64,000 bases of DNA. Source: Reichenbachiella versicolor (GTDB taxonomy: Bacteria > Bacteroidota > Bacteroidia > Cytophagales > Cyclobacteriaceae). The translations under genes were made by a program, and so were the position numbers. The notes below the pieces were generated by a model. That model made no database searches. It worked only from the letters and a program-made list of their open reading frames with translations, and was not told the origin of the DNA. The stretch lies in the NCBI RefSeq assembly GCF_003171675.1, contig NZ_QFZQ01000005.1, positions 464,856 to 528,855 on the forward strand. Reading direction: 5' to 3'. Below are positions 43,071-51,938 of this stretch, piece after piece; position 1 is the stretch's first letter; every line of letters starts with the position of its first letter.

Positions 43071-43724
43071 ATGAAAAACAACACAATCGATGCTAAAATC
43101 CTTAATGCTGACGTGGCTATTCAAAATGCTAGTCAAAATGAACGTATTAAAGAGGCATTGGCGCTCTATGGATACGGAGAAACTAAAATATTGGCTATGA
43201 AAGCCTTACTTGATCATGTCAAAATCAAACAGGCGAACCAGAAGAAGGAGTATGGTGATCAATATGATGCTACGGATGCATTAGATACTGCCAGACAGGC
43301 TGCTAATGCTATTTACAACCGTCATTTGAAAATCGCTCGAATCGCTCTTAAAGATCACAGGGGGGCTTGGGAATCTCTTCAGCTAAAAGGGCGTCGTAAA
43401 TCTACTTACTCTGGATGGCTGGAGCAGGTTAGTATTTTCTATCAAAACATCTCTCAGGATGAAGGGATAGCTACTACTCTATTGGAGTTTGGTATTACAG
43501 CTGATGCTATCAGTGATATGATTGCTAAGGTGAAAGATATAGAGGTCAAGACTGGTATTCAGAAGCATGAAATGGGGGAGGCTCAAGAGGCTACTGTTCT
43601 TCGTGACCAAGCGCTTGAAGAACTTCTTGACAAGATGAGCGACTTCATTGGTATAGCGAAGATTGCTTTGGAAGAAGATCCTCAGCTTCTTGAGGCTTTG
43701 GGTATCGTACAGCGTGCGGACTAA
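43071..43724 (+). CDS. internally duplicated helical protein of unknown function
   Basis: A 217-residue cytoplasmic helical protein made of two similar halves. Half 1 (about residues 12-105) reads AIQNASQNERIKEALALYGYGETKILAMKALL ... KKEYGDQYDATDALDTARQ ... LKIARIALKDHRGAWESLQLKG; half 2 (about 118-215) reads SIFYQNISQDEGIATTLLEFGITADAISDMIAKV ... KHEMGEAQEATVLRDQALE ... IGIAKIALEEDPQLLEALGI. Similar proteins of unknown function occur in many Bacteroidota. It has a strong terminator and the 21-bp repeat array upstream. Confidence 0.8.
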   Translation: MKNNTIDAKILNADVAIQNASQNERIKEALALYGYGETKILAMKALLDHVKIKQANQKKEYGDQYDATDALDTARQAANAIYNRHLKIARIALKDHRGAWESLQLKGRRKSTYSGWLEQVSIFYQNISQDEGIATTLLEFGITADAISDMIAKVKDIEVKTGIQKHEMGEAQEATVLRDQALEELLDKMSDFIGIAKIALEEDPQLLEALGIVQRAD

Positions 43725-43776
43725 TGGTATTCTTTAGTACCTGCAAGTCATCACAATGATATGATGGAAAAATAAT

Positions 43777-43814
43777 GCCCTCTGACATCAAAAAAGTCAG
43801 AGGGCTTTTTCTTT
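43777..43814 (+). terminator. intrinsic terminator after gene 43071-43724
   Basis: GCCCTCTGAC (43777-43786) and GTCAGAGGGC (43796-43805) form a perfect 10-bp stem followed by a T-rich tract. Confidence 0.95.
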
Positions 43815-43964
43815 TATTCCTCGGCTCAAACCTTATTTAGTAGCAGTCATCGTCACTTGCTGCATCAGTATTCGGACCAAATCTACCATCCAAGGTCGTT
43901 TTTGTATCTCAATTCTCGGTTGATACCTCCTGTTCTTTGCACTGTCAACTTAAAACAACGAACA

Positions 43965-44825
43965 ATGAAAAAAACAATCCTCACACTAGCAGCTGCGATA
44001 GGCTTATTCGCCTGCCAGTCTCAAAAAAGCAAAGTATCGGAAACGGAAACTTCAAAGAATATGGAAATTTCAAATAAAGAGAAAGTAGTGGCTCTTTTGA
44101 CGAGCTTAGAAACTGGTGATCAAAAACCTGTCAGTTATATTAATCCTAATAAATACATCCAACACAATCTGGCTGTAGAAGATGGTCTTGCTGGATTTGG
44201 AAAAGTAATCGCTAATGCTCCAGAGGGAGGTTTTAAGGCTAATGTGGTTAGAGCTTTTCAAGATGGAGACTTTGTGGTAACGCATACTGAGTATGATTTC
44301 TTTGGTCCTCAGATTGGTTTTGATATTTTCAGATTTGAAGATGGTCTGATCGTTGAGCATTGGGACAATCTTCAGGAAGTAGCTGTAGAAACTGCTTCGG
44401 GTAGATCACAAACTGATGGACCTACTAAAATCAAGGACCTTAACAAAACTGCTGCTAATAAGGAGCTGATTAAAGGTTTTGTGAAAGATGTATTGATGGG
44501 CGAGAATCCAGCTAAAGTCACTGATTATATTTCTACAGAATCATATGCTCAGCACAATCCGGCAGTCGCTGATGGTCTAGAGGGCTTGGGTGCTGCTATA
44601 CAAGGAATGGCTGATGCAGGGACTCCTATGGTTTACACAAAAAATCATTTCCTGTTCGGAGAAGGTGACTTTGTTTTCACTGCATCTGAAGGACAATTCC
44701 TTGGGAAGCTAACGGCTTTTTATGATCTGTTCAGGATAGAAGATGGAAAGATTGTAGAGCACTGGGATACAGTAGAGGAAATTCCAGCTAAGGAAACTTG
44801 GGCTAATCAGAACGGGAAGTTCTAA
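43965..44825 (+). CDS. lipoprotein with two SnoaL-like repeats
   Basis: A 286-residue lipoprotein (MKKTILTLAAAIGLFACQS, lipobox Cys). Two copies of a SnoaL/NTF2-like domain follow: YINPNKYIQHNLAVEDGLAGFGKVI ... GFDIFRFEDGLIVEHWDNLQEV, and YISTESYAQHNPAVADGLEGLGAAI ... AFYDLFRIEDGKIVEHWDTVEEIP. Single-domain relatives are common; two in one chain is less so. The ATG at 43965 matches the signal peptide; the earlier start at 43857 does not. Its ligand or enzyme activity is unknown. Confidence 0.85.
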   Translation: MKKTILTLAAAIGLFACQSQKSKVSETETSKNMEISNKEKVVALLTSLETGDQKPVSYINPNKYIQHNLAVEDGLAGFGKVIANAPEGGFKANVVRAFQDGDFVVTHTEYDFFGPQIGFDIFRFEDGLIVEHWDNLQEVAVETASGRSQTDGPTKIKDLNKTAANKELIKGFVKDVLMGENPAKVTDYISTESYAQHNPAVADGLEGLGAAIQGMADAGTPMVYTKNHFLFGEGDFVFTASEGQFLGKLTAFYDLFRIEDGKIVEHWDTVEEIPAKETWANQNGKF

Positions 44826-44965
44826 ATTCATAGTTACCTAAATAGATCGATTGAAGAACCTTTGCAAAGATTCAAAGGTTCTCCACTTTTCTTGACAGGA
44901 CGATCTTATCAGCTGTAGCAGTTTTAGGTTATTAGATACCAAACGATAAATTAGTTAGTAATAAT

Positions 44966-44997
44966 AAAAAAGCCCTCCTGGTTTAGGTTGGCTTTTT
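44966..44997 (+). terminator. intrinsic terminator after the SnoaL-like gene
   Basis: AAAAAAGCC pairs with GGCTTTTT around a 15-nt loop; it can also serve the converging phospholipase D gene. Confidence 0.7.
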
Positions 44998-45044
44998 GTC
45001 GTTAACATCTTCAATAAGTGTTCGATAGACAAAATTGACGTCAG

Positions 45045-46571
45045 TCAAAGAATAGACTTGGGTAAGATTTTTCTAGTCCAAGTTTTTACTCTTTTAGACT
45101 TAGAGACTTCTGAGTCTGGGTTGAAATCTTTTGTAATAGTCCAAGCATTTTCAGAGCCTGTTTCAATTTCAAAGTGATTGGTAATGCTTTTAGCTATGAA
45201 TGAATCTTGTACTACAACAAAACATTCTGTGTTTAGATTGGCACTTCTGGGATCAAGGTTGAAAGTACCTACCACAGAAACATTACTATCGATCACCATT
45301 GTTTTAGCATGAATGCCAAAAATTGGGTTGAAGTCTTCATTGTTTTCTAAGGCGCTATTCATCACTTCTGTTCTAACCTTAGCATCTGGTTTGAATTCAT
45401 AGAGTTGCACTCCCATTTCCAACAATTCATTACGATCTTTTTGATAACCACTGAATGCTTCTGCATTATCTGTAGAAGCTAGACTGTTCGTCAAGATTCT
45501 AATTTTCACTCCTCTATCAATAGCGGCTTTAAATACTTTTTTACCTAGTTCTGTAGTCACTAAATAAGGTGATTGAATATCAACTGAGCTTTTCGAATCA
45601 TTAATTAGTTCGATCAATTTGGATGTAGTAACTCCGCCGCCACTTAGACCTTCAGTGCCATCGTTTTTACCAGGTTCGTCTACGACAAACTCTATATTCT
45701 CAAGCCATACCATTTGATTTGAATCATTGATTGATCGAAAGAAAGTAGGGTAACCAACTAACTGATCTCTGACTTCGGGCCAAAAGTTCTCTGGATTACA
45801 TGCATACTCATGTAGCAGATCAAAACGAACATCGGCTTCTTCTATTCTATAGTCAGTAAGTTGATTCAAATCTACACTGAGATCGCTGTTCCAATATTGC
45901 TCGAATGAGCCAGTTACCTGATTGGTGGCTTTTCCTACAAGCATAATGTCTCGATCTCTGAAATTATACTCATGATCATAATCAAAATATTCATCTGCAA
46001 TATTGCGACCACCAGTGATCACCAGTGTATTGTCTACTATGAAGGTCTTATTGTGCATTCTTTGATTGAACGACCTGAAGTCTTTGAGCAAATTGGATAT
46101 TTTGCCTAATAGAGATTTACCGAGATTGGCTCCAGGATTATAGACTTTGAGGGAAATATTATGATGAGCATTCAATTTCATTAGGTCTTCTGCTTCTGCG
46201 TTGACCATGATGTCATCTATCAAGATTCTGACTTTGACTCCTCTTTCGGCGGCTTTGACTAGATAGTCACAAGCTATCAAACCTATGTTGTCTGTGGAAA
46301 ATATAAAATATTGGATGTCTATTGTCTTTGTTGCATGACTGGTCCACCATGCTCGTGATATCATAGAGGTGCCTCCATCTTCTAACACGAAAACTCCTGT
46401 AGTCGTATCCAGTCTCTGTTGATAAGGGGAAAGCAGAGATTTAATACTTATCGTGTCTGACTCTAATGTGGAGTCACAGTGACTAGTTCCTTCTATGAGA
46501 CCAAGATCCTTTTTAGAATTGCAGGATTGTAGATATAAAGTGACTAAGACCACTAGAATTGATAAACGCAT
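45045..46571 (-). CDS. phospholipase D-family lipoprotein
   Basis: A 508-residue lipoprotein (signal ending LYLQSC) with two HKD motifs: His173 in HNKTFIVDNTLVITGGRN and His421 in HAKTMVIDSNVSVVGTFN. This places it in the phospholipase D/cardiolipin synthase-like group, with a catalytic site formed by both halves. It may act on phospholipids at the cell envelope. Transcribed alone, with a terminator beyond its 3' end. Confidence 0.92.
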   Translation of the reverse strand: MRLSILVVLVTLYLQSCNSKKDLGLIEGTSHCDSTLESDTISIKSLLSPYQQRLDTTTGVFVLEDGGTSMISRAWWTSHATKTIDIQYFIFSTDNIGLIACDYLVKAAERGVKVRILIDDIMVNAEAEDLMKLNAHHNISLKVYNPGANLGKSLLGKISNLLKDFRSFNQRMHNKTFIVDNTLVITGGRNIADEYFDYDHEYNFRDRDIMLVGKATNQVTGSFEQYWNSDLSVDLNQLTDYRIEEADVRFDLLHEYACNPENFWPEVRDQLVGYPTFFRSINDSNQMVWLENIEFVVDEPGKNDGTEGLSGGGVTTSKLIELINDSKSSVDIQSPYLVTTELGKKVFKAAIDRGVKIRILTNSLASTDNAEAFSGYQKDRNELLEMGVQLYEFKPDAKVRTEVMNSALENNEDFNPIFGIHAKTMVIDSNVSVVGTFNLDPRSANLNTECFVVVQDSFIAKSITNHFEIETGSENAWTITKDFNPDSEVSKSKRVKTWTRKILPKSIL

Positions 46572-46714
46572 TTGAAAACCATGGTTATTAAATGTTCAAT
46601 CTACTAAGAATAGATTAATCATCTAATTTCATACTAAAAGCCTATCAGATATAGTTCATACACTCATTTGGTGTTCTCTACCAAAGAGCCATAAATATTC
46701 GAGAGGTCCTTATT

Positions 46715-46999
46715 TTATATTTTCCGTCCTTGAATGCGAGACCTACGTCCAAAAATTTTAAGTTGATGATCAGGAAAAACTCTTTGAATTCTTTTCTCTA
46801 ATCCAGCAAAGAGCTTGACCTCTGTTTTGACTATTAGTTTATACAAGTTTTCAGAATATTTATCCTGACTATTATTGGTGTGTCGAGCAGTCTCACGAAG
46901 CTTCACTATTGCATTTGAGACTAACTGACTGCCTTTAAGGTAATCGGCTACATCATCGATATGAGATTGGTTATGAGAAATTACGAGCATCTGTATCAT
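46715..46999 (-). CDS. small protein, distantly CutA-like
   Basis: A 94-residue cytoplasmic protein. The pattern MLVISHNQSHIDDVADYLKGSQLVSNAIV ... ENLYKLIVKTEVKLFAGLEKRIQRVFPDHQLKIFG resembles the ferredoxin-like CutA1 fold (LIVKT...LF..LE..I...HP), but key CutA residues differ, so the family call is tentative. It is 17 bp downstream of the sodium channel gene and likely cotranscribed with it. Confidence 0.5.
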   Translation of the reverse strand: MIQMLVISHNQSHIDDVADYLKGSQLVSNAIVKLRETARHTNNSQDKYSENLYKLIVKTEVKLFAGLEKRIQRVFPDHQLKIFGRRSRIQGRKI

Positions 47000-47016
47000 T
47001 GTCTTATCATTTGTGT

Positions 47017-47922
47017 TTATGCTGATATTTTAACTCCCTTTTCTTGAGATTCTATTTCATAGATTTCATTGGTTGGTTTCTTATTATCGGCTATGATCAA
47101 TTCCTTTAATTCTTGTATTTGGTTTTTTATCTGTTGGTTTTCTGAGGTAAGGATTTCTAACATCTTTTTCTCTTCTGATTGAATATCTCTCAGATTCAAT
47201 TCATTCATGGTATTGACCACAATTGCGATAAAAAGATTCAATGTAGTATAGGTGGCTATCAAAATAAATGAGACAAAATAAAGTCCATATATGACACCGT
47301 TCATCATCACGGGTCTAGCGATTGCTGTGGCCCAGCTTTCCAATGTCATTATCTGAAAAAGGGTGAAAAAGCTTTTGCTTAAATCCCCATATAGTACAGG
47401 GTGTGTTTCAGAGAATAATGAATGACCAACCACAGCATAGACATAAAACAGAACCATCAGTAATACTGAAATCCAACCAATACTAGGTACTGAATGTATG
47501 AGTGATTCAATTATCAATCGAAGCTTAGGAACATTCTTTAGTAATCTCAGGGTCCTAACTACTCTCAAAGCTCTGAATACTGTGAATGAACCTGCTGCTG
47601 GCAATACTGAGATAAGAACTATCAAAGCATCAAACAAATTCCATCCACTTTTGAAAAACCTGCCTCTATATACAACTAGTTTGACACTAAGTTCTATCAC
47701 AAAAAAGGCAAGTATCAAATAGTCAATTAAGTCAATAGCTCCTCCAAAAGACTCTACAATTTGCTCATTGGTTTCTAAGCCAATGAGTATTGCATTGATA
47801 CATATTATAGCAGTAAGTGTTCTTTGAAAACCGGCAGATTCTAAAAAGTGCTCTACCTTAAATAGGATATGATTCATGTCCTTGTTCGTAGTCTGAATTT
47901 GTATTACGAACAACTTAATCAT
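47017..47922 (-). CDS. bacterial voltage-gated sodium channel (NaChBac/NavAb type)
   Basis: A 301-residue ion channel with six transmembrane helices. The S4 voltage sensor FRALRVVRTLRLLKNVPKLR has the regular Arg spacing; the pore loop holds the selectivity filter TLESWA with Glu195, matching the TLESW filter of bacterial sodium channels. A C-terminal coiled coil (EEKKMLEILTSENQQIKNQIQELKELI) completes the tetrameric form. The start at 47922 is used; an ATG at 47877 is an alternative. The following small gene may be a partner. Confidence 0.93.
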   Translation of the reverse strand: MIKLFVIQIQTTNKDMNHILFKVEHFLESAGFQRTLTAIICINAILIGLETNEQIVESFGGAIDLIDYLILAFFVIELSVKLVVYRGRFFKSGWNLFDALIVLISVLPAAGSFTVFRALRVVRTLRLLKNVPKLRLIIESLIHSVPSIGWISVLLMVLFYVYAVVGHSLFSETHPVLYGDLSKSFFTLFQIMTLESWATAIARPVMMNGVIYGLYFVSFILIATYTTLNLFIAIVVNTMNELNLRDIQSEEKKMLEILTSENQQIKNQIQELKELIIADNKKPTNEIYEIESQEKGVKISA

Positions 47923-47983
47923 TTAGATCATAAATCTATATTTATAATTTTTATGATTTGAATAACCTATAATTTATAAATGT

Positions 47984-49201
47984 CTAGTTATTCTTTGACA
48001 GGTTAATGCCATAGCCTACCGTCATTCCGTAAACCAACTGCTTCGATCTTTCTAAATAGTTAAACAAATGAAACGACCTTTGAAGCCCTAAATCAAATGA
48101 TAATGCTAAATAAGACTCGGAAGAATGATAAATTTTCACACCAAGGTTCAGATTGACACCGTGCTGTGATTTTTGCACATCTAGTTCTAAATTCTCATCG
48201 TAAACCAACGGATTCTCACTTACAGATTGAATTAAAACATTAGGATTACTAAGCCTAGTATAATTCAATGTTAAACGCATATATGGTTGAATTTTACCTG
48301 GTAAAAAGGAATATTCACCTCCAACTAAAATTTTTAATGCATCATACGAATAACTCATTGTTTTATCTCTCGAATCAAGTCCAACATACTCTCCTGAAAA
48401 CGAGTTAGAAAAATAATGTAGGCCAACTATAAAGCTTCCTTGATAACTATCAAATGAATTTTTTAATCTAAAATTTAAACCAAGCAGTGCTGTACCATCT
48501 TTCTTACTTTCATTTCTGTTTGTATTAAGTACATGAAATTGATACCCGATCACAGGCTCTAACCAAGTCTTTTTCTTCATACTCTTGGTATAATCTATAC
48601 AAGCATAATCATCACACACAGCATTATGGTAATTTTTAGTAGCCTTTATCATGGAATTAGTGTCAAATTTCATGGCCTGAAGACTGTTTTTCATTTCAGG
48701 TGCATCTGAAAACAAATACATCAATGTTCCTTTGTATTTGTTACTTTCTTGCATGTAAGTCAATCCATTATCTGAATTAATGACCTTTTTTGAATTTGTC
48801 AATTCGGTAAACTCACCATTCTTTTCAACAAAAAACGATTCCCCATCTTCCTCCTTCAAATAATAAAGGTTTGCATACCCTTTAACTAGATACTCTAAAA
48901 ATAGCTGCTCTCTTACTCCATTTCGATTGACTTCCTTAGAGGCATAATATTTTGTATCATTTATCACGTACCCCTTAATATCTTCAGGAGTATATTCTTC
49001 CTGTTGAGAATCAATTAATGGTGTCCTGAAGCCACAGTACTTTGCATTTTCTGTAGTGTGTCTAACTTCGATAAAACCCTGAAGGGTATCACCATCGTTC
49101 AAAATGACTATTGCAGGTTCCAAACCCTTTTGGGCAAAAACACTTTCTTGGATCTGTGTAAAAAGTACAGTTAGGAAGGCTAGCATTAAAAGATTCTTCA
49201 T
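47984..49201 (-). CDS. exported protein with probable C-terminal outer-membrane barrel
   Basis: A 405-residue protein with a signal peptide (NLLMLAFLTVLFTQIQESVFA). The N-terminal half contains AIVILNDGDTLQGFIEVRHTTENAKYCGF and YTPEDIKGYVINDTKYY, a pattern known from Bacteroidota exported proteins; the C-terminal half consists of alternating strands (YQGSFIVGLHYF, KILVGGEYSFL, GVNLNLGVKIYH) ending in MTVGYGINLSKNN, as in outer-membrane barrels. Function unknown. Confidence 0.72.
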   Translation of the reverse strand: MKNLLMLAFLTVLFTQIQESVFAQKGLEPAIVILNDGDTLQGFIEVRHTTENAKYCGFRTPLIDSQQEEYTPEDIKGYVINDTKYYASKEVNRNGVREQLFLEYLVKGYANLYYLKEEDGESFFVEKNGEFTELTNSKKVINSDNGLTYMQESNKYKGTLMYLFSDAPEMKNSLQAMKFDTNSMIKATKNYHNAVCDDYACIDYTKSMKKKTWLEPVIGYQFHVLNTNRNESKKDGTALLGLNFRLKNSFDSYQGSFIVGLHYFSNSFSGEYVGLDSRDKTMSYSYDALKILVGGEYSFLPGKIQPYMRLTLNYTRLSNPNVLIQSVSENPLVYDENLELDVQKSQHGVNLNLGVKIYHSSESYLALSFDLGLQRSFHLFNYLERSKQLVYGMTVGYGINLSKNN

Positions 49202-49245
49202 GATATAAGCATTTTAAAATTCCACGAAAGTATCCTATAAGGTTA

Positions 49246-49279
49246 ATAAAAAAAAGTCACCCCAGATCCGAGGTGACTT
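49246..49279 (-). terminator. intrinsic terminator of the GH28-sulfatase-GH2 operon
   Basis: AAGTCACC (49254-49261) pairs with GGTGACTT (49272-49279); on the minus strand the hairpin is followed by a run of eight or more T's. Confidence 0.92.
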
Positions 49280-49314
49280 CACTAACTAATTATTATTACC
49301 AGTTGGCTTAAAGC

Positions 49315-51780
49315 CTATTTGGTCATGACATAAGTCGTAGCGCTTCTCAGTCCTTTGGACTTGGCTACAAGTTTGATTTTACCAGTTTTCTCTGTTGAAT
49401 TTAGAATGGCCAATGCCATACCGCTGAAAGCTTTTCTGTATGGAGCTTGGAAAGACTCTGTAGAGGCAGCGTTTCCATTATCTACCGCAATCAGCTTACC
49501 TTCTCCACTTACTGAAAAGTTGACTAAACTCTCAGCATCTGGACATAGATTACCATTTCTATCTTCTATGCGAACAGTTACGTATGCTAGGTCTCTACCA
49601 TCTGCATCAATCTCTGTCCTATCTACAGACAAACTAACCTTGTAAGGAGTTCCAGCAGTGTTGATTATATTTTCTTCGACTGCTTTTCCGTCCTTATATC
49701 CTACTACTTTGATCGTCCCTGCTTGATACGGTACGTCCCAAGAAAGTCTATATGGTGAATCGAAAGTTTCATGCTCATATCTCAAAAAATTCACTAGTAG
49801 TTTCGTTTTATCTTTTCCTTTTACTTTTCTACCCATCGACTTGCCATTGACGAAAAGTTCTGCTTCGTCACAGTTGGTATAGCAATAGACTGGTATTTTT
49901 TGGCCTTCCATTCCTTTCCAGTTCCAGTGAGGAAGTAGGTGAATCATTGGTTTTGTAGTCCATTGACTTTGGTATAAGTAAAATCGATCTTTCGGGAACC
50001 CACATAAATCTACTGCTCCGAAGTAAGAACTTCTTGATGGCCAATCACCATTCCAATATCCATTCGTTGAATTGTCTTTTCCACCATACGGTGTAGGTTC
50101 ACCTAGATAATCAAATCCTGTCCAAATGAATTCTCCCATACTGTGAGGGAATTTCTTTTGAAAATGAAACTCGATATCTGGAGGGTAAGCCCAAGGAGGT
50201 CCGATCAAATCATAACTCGTCACTTGGAGTGATTCGTGTGTCTTGTATTTTTCGATTGGCAAGTGATATACTCCTCGACTACTTGTACAGCTTGAAGTTT
50301 CAGATCCGTAGATGGGAAGATTTGGGTTTGATTCTCTTATCTCTCCATACTTAGTAGGCTTATAGTTCGCTCCTGCGATATCTACTTGAGCTGCCATGTT
50401 GGTCAAGTAAGGTCTTGGATAGTTATTGAACCCTGCTGAAGTTGGTCTTGTAGGATCAACTTCTTTTACATAATCATGCAACATTTTAGCTGTTCTCCAT
50501 CCATTCTTCACATCTTTTTGCTCGATGATCTCATTTCCTATACTCCACATTACAATGGATGGATGATTTCGATCTCTGATGACCATGTCCTTGATATCTC
50601 GCTCTGCCCACTCTTCAAAGAATTTGTTATAGCCATTTGGCACTTTAGGCATTTTCCATACGTCGAATGCTTCATCTTGGACCATCAGCCCAAGTTCATC
50701 ACAAAGTTCTAAAAACTCTCTTGATGGAGGGTTGTGACTGGTACGAACAGCATTTACTCCCATATCCTTCATGATTTGGAGCTTGCGCTCGTCAGCTCTT
50801 CTGTAAACTGCTGCTCCTAGGGATCCATTATCGTGATGAAGACATACTCCGTTAAATCTTACTTTTTTACCATTTAGGTAAAAACCATCCAAATCATATC
50901 TTATCGTTCTGATACCGAATCTACTTTTGAAAGTATCTAATACTTTTTCTCCATCACTGATGGTGGTAGTTGCGGTGTACAAGTTTGGTGTTTCAGTATC
51001 CCATAGTTGTGGGGATTTCACTTTAGAATATAATCCTGAGGTTACTTTTGACATTGGGTCAATAGTAACATCTTCTTCAACACTGCCTACGCTCTTACCT
51101 GCTGGATCGAAGTACTCGTGCTTAACCTTTACTGTTTTTGCACTTTTTGATTTATTGACAACTACTGTCTCATTTTGAACATAAGCTAAATCTTTGTTAA
51201 CAGTAGGGGTCGTAATGTAAGTCCCCCAATTGTCCACATACTGCTGTTCGTCCACTTTCAGCCAAACTGACCTATAGATTCCAGCTCCAGGATACCATCT
51301 TGATGATAAATCTTCTGGCGTCAGTCTTACTGAGATAACATTGTCTGATCCATCATATTTCAGATATTTACTAATATCAAATTCAAATCCGATGTAGCCA
51401 TATGGTCTATTACCCACAAACTCTCCGTTTACCCAAACGTGAGCATCGTACATCGCTCCTTCGAATTCAATTCTAACTACTTTGCCCTTGGCAGTAGAAG
51501 GCATCGTGAAGTGTTTTCGATACCAGCCCGTTCCATGAAAAGGAAGGCCTCCACATCGTGCGTTGTATTTTTCATCGAATGGTCCTTCAATCGCCCAATC
51601 GTGTGGTAGATCTACCTTTCTCCACTTTGAATCTGTGAATGTTGGCTTTTCTGCTCCTTCAGCTACGTCATTATAGAATAGCCAAGATTTATTGAAATTT
51701 TGGTCATCTGCTTGAGCCCTGAGTGCTATGCTCAGAGCCATAAACAATGCCAGTGCATTAATTAGTTTTGATATTTTCAT
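49315..51780 (-). CDS. GH2 glycoside hydrolase (beta-galactosidase-like)
   Basis: An 821-residue secreted GH2 enzyme, starting with a signal peptide at 51780 (INALALFMALSIALRAQA). N-terminal sugar-binding domain (GTGWYRKHFTMP ... YDAHVWVNGEFVGNRPYGY), immunoglobulin-like domain, then the TIM barrel: acid/base Glu417 in WSIGNEI and nucleophile Glu494 in YGSETSS. A DUF4982-type domain and a further beta domain follow. It removes beta-linked sugars, most often galactose or glucuronic acid, from the ends of algal polysaccharides. Last gene of the operon GH28, sulfatase, sulfatase, GH2. Confidence 0.93.
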   Translation of the reverse strand: MKISKLINALALFMALSIALRAQADDQNFNKSWLFYNDVAEGAEKPTFTDSKWRKVDLPHDWAIEGPFDEKYNARCGGLPFHGTGWYRKHFTMPSTAKGKVVRIEFEGAMYDAHVWVNGEFVGNRPYGYIGFEFDISKYLKYDGSDNVISVRLTPEDLSSRWYPGAGIYRSVWLKVDEQQYVDNWGTYITTPTVNKDLAYVQNETVVVNKSKSAKTVKVKHEYFDPAGKSVGSVEEDVTIDPMSKVTSGLYSKVKSPQLWDTETPNLYTATTTISDGEKVLDTFKSRFGIRTIRYDLDGFYLNGKKVRFNGVCLHHDNGSLGAAVYRRADERKLQIMKDMGVNAVRTSHNPPSREFLELCDELGLMVQDEAFDVWKMPKVPNGYNKFFEEWAERDIKDMVIRDRNHPSIVMWSIGNEIIEQKDVKNGWRTAKMLHDYVKEVDPTRPTSAGFNNYPRPYLTNMAAQVDIAGANYKPTKYGEIRESNPNLPIYGSETSSCTSSRGVYHLPIEKYKTHESLQVTSYDLIGPPWAYPPDIEFHFQKKFPHSMGEFIWTGFDYLGEPTPYGGKDNSTNGYWNGDWPSRSSYFGAVDLCGFPKDRFYLYQSQWTTKPMIHLLPHWNWKGMEGQKIPVYCYTNCDEAELFVNGKSMGRKVKGKDKTKLLVNFLRYEHETFDSPYRLSWDVPYQAGTIKVVGYKDGKAVEENIINTAGTPYKVSLSVDRTEIDADGRDLAYVTVRIEDRNGNLCPDAESLVNFSVSGEGKLIAVDNGNAASTESFQAPYRKAFSGMALAILNSTEKTGKIKLVAKSKGLRSATTYVMTK

Positions 51781-51938
51781 ACAGCTTATTATTCTTCTGA
51801 ATTTGTCATTCGGATGATGAATCTTCAAACTCAATATTATTTTAAATAGACTCGTCCGATAGGGAAGTATTGATCGAATAGTCGGGACATTTAATGGAGG
51901 TTGATTTTAACCCCCGTAAACGAAGTGAAATTCAGTAT

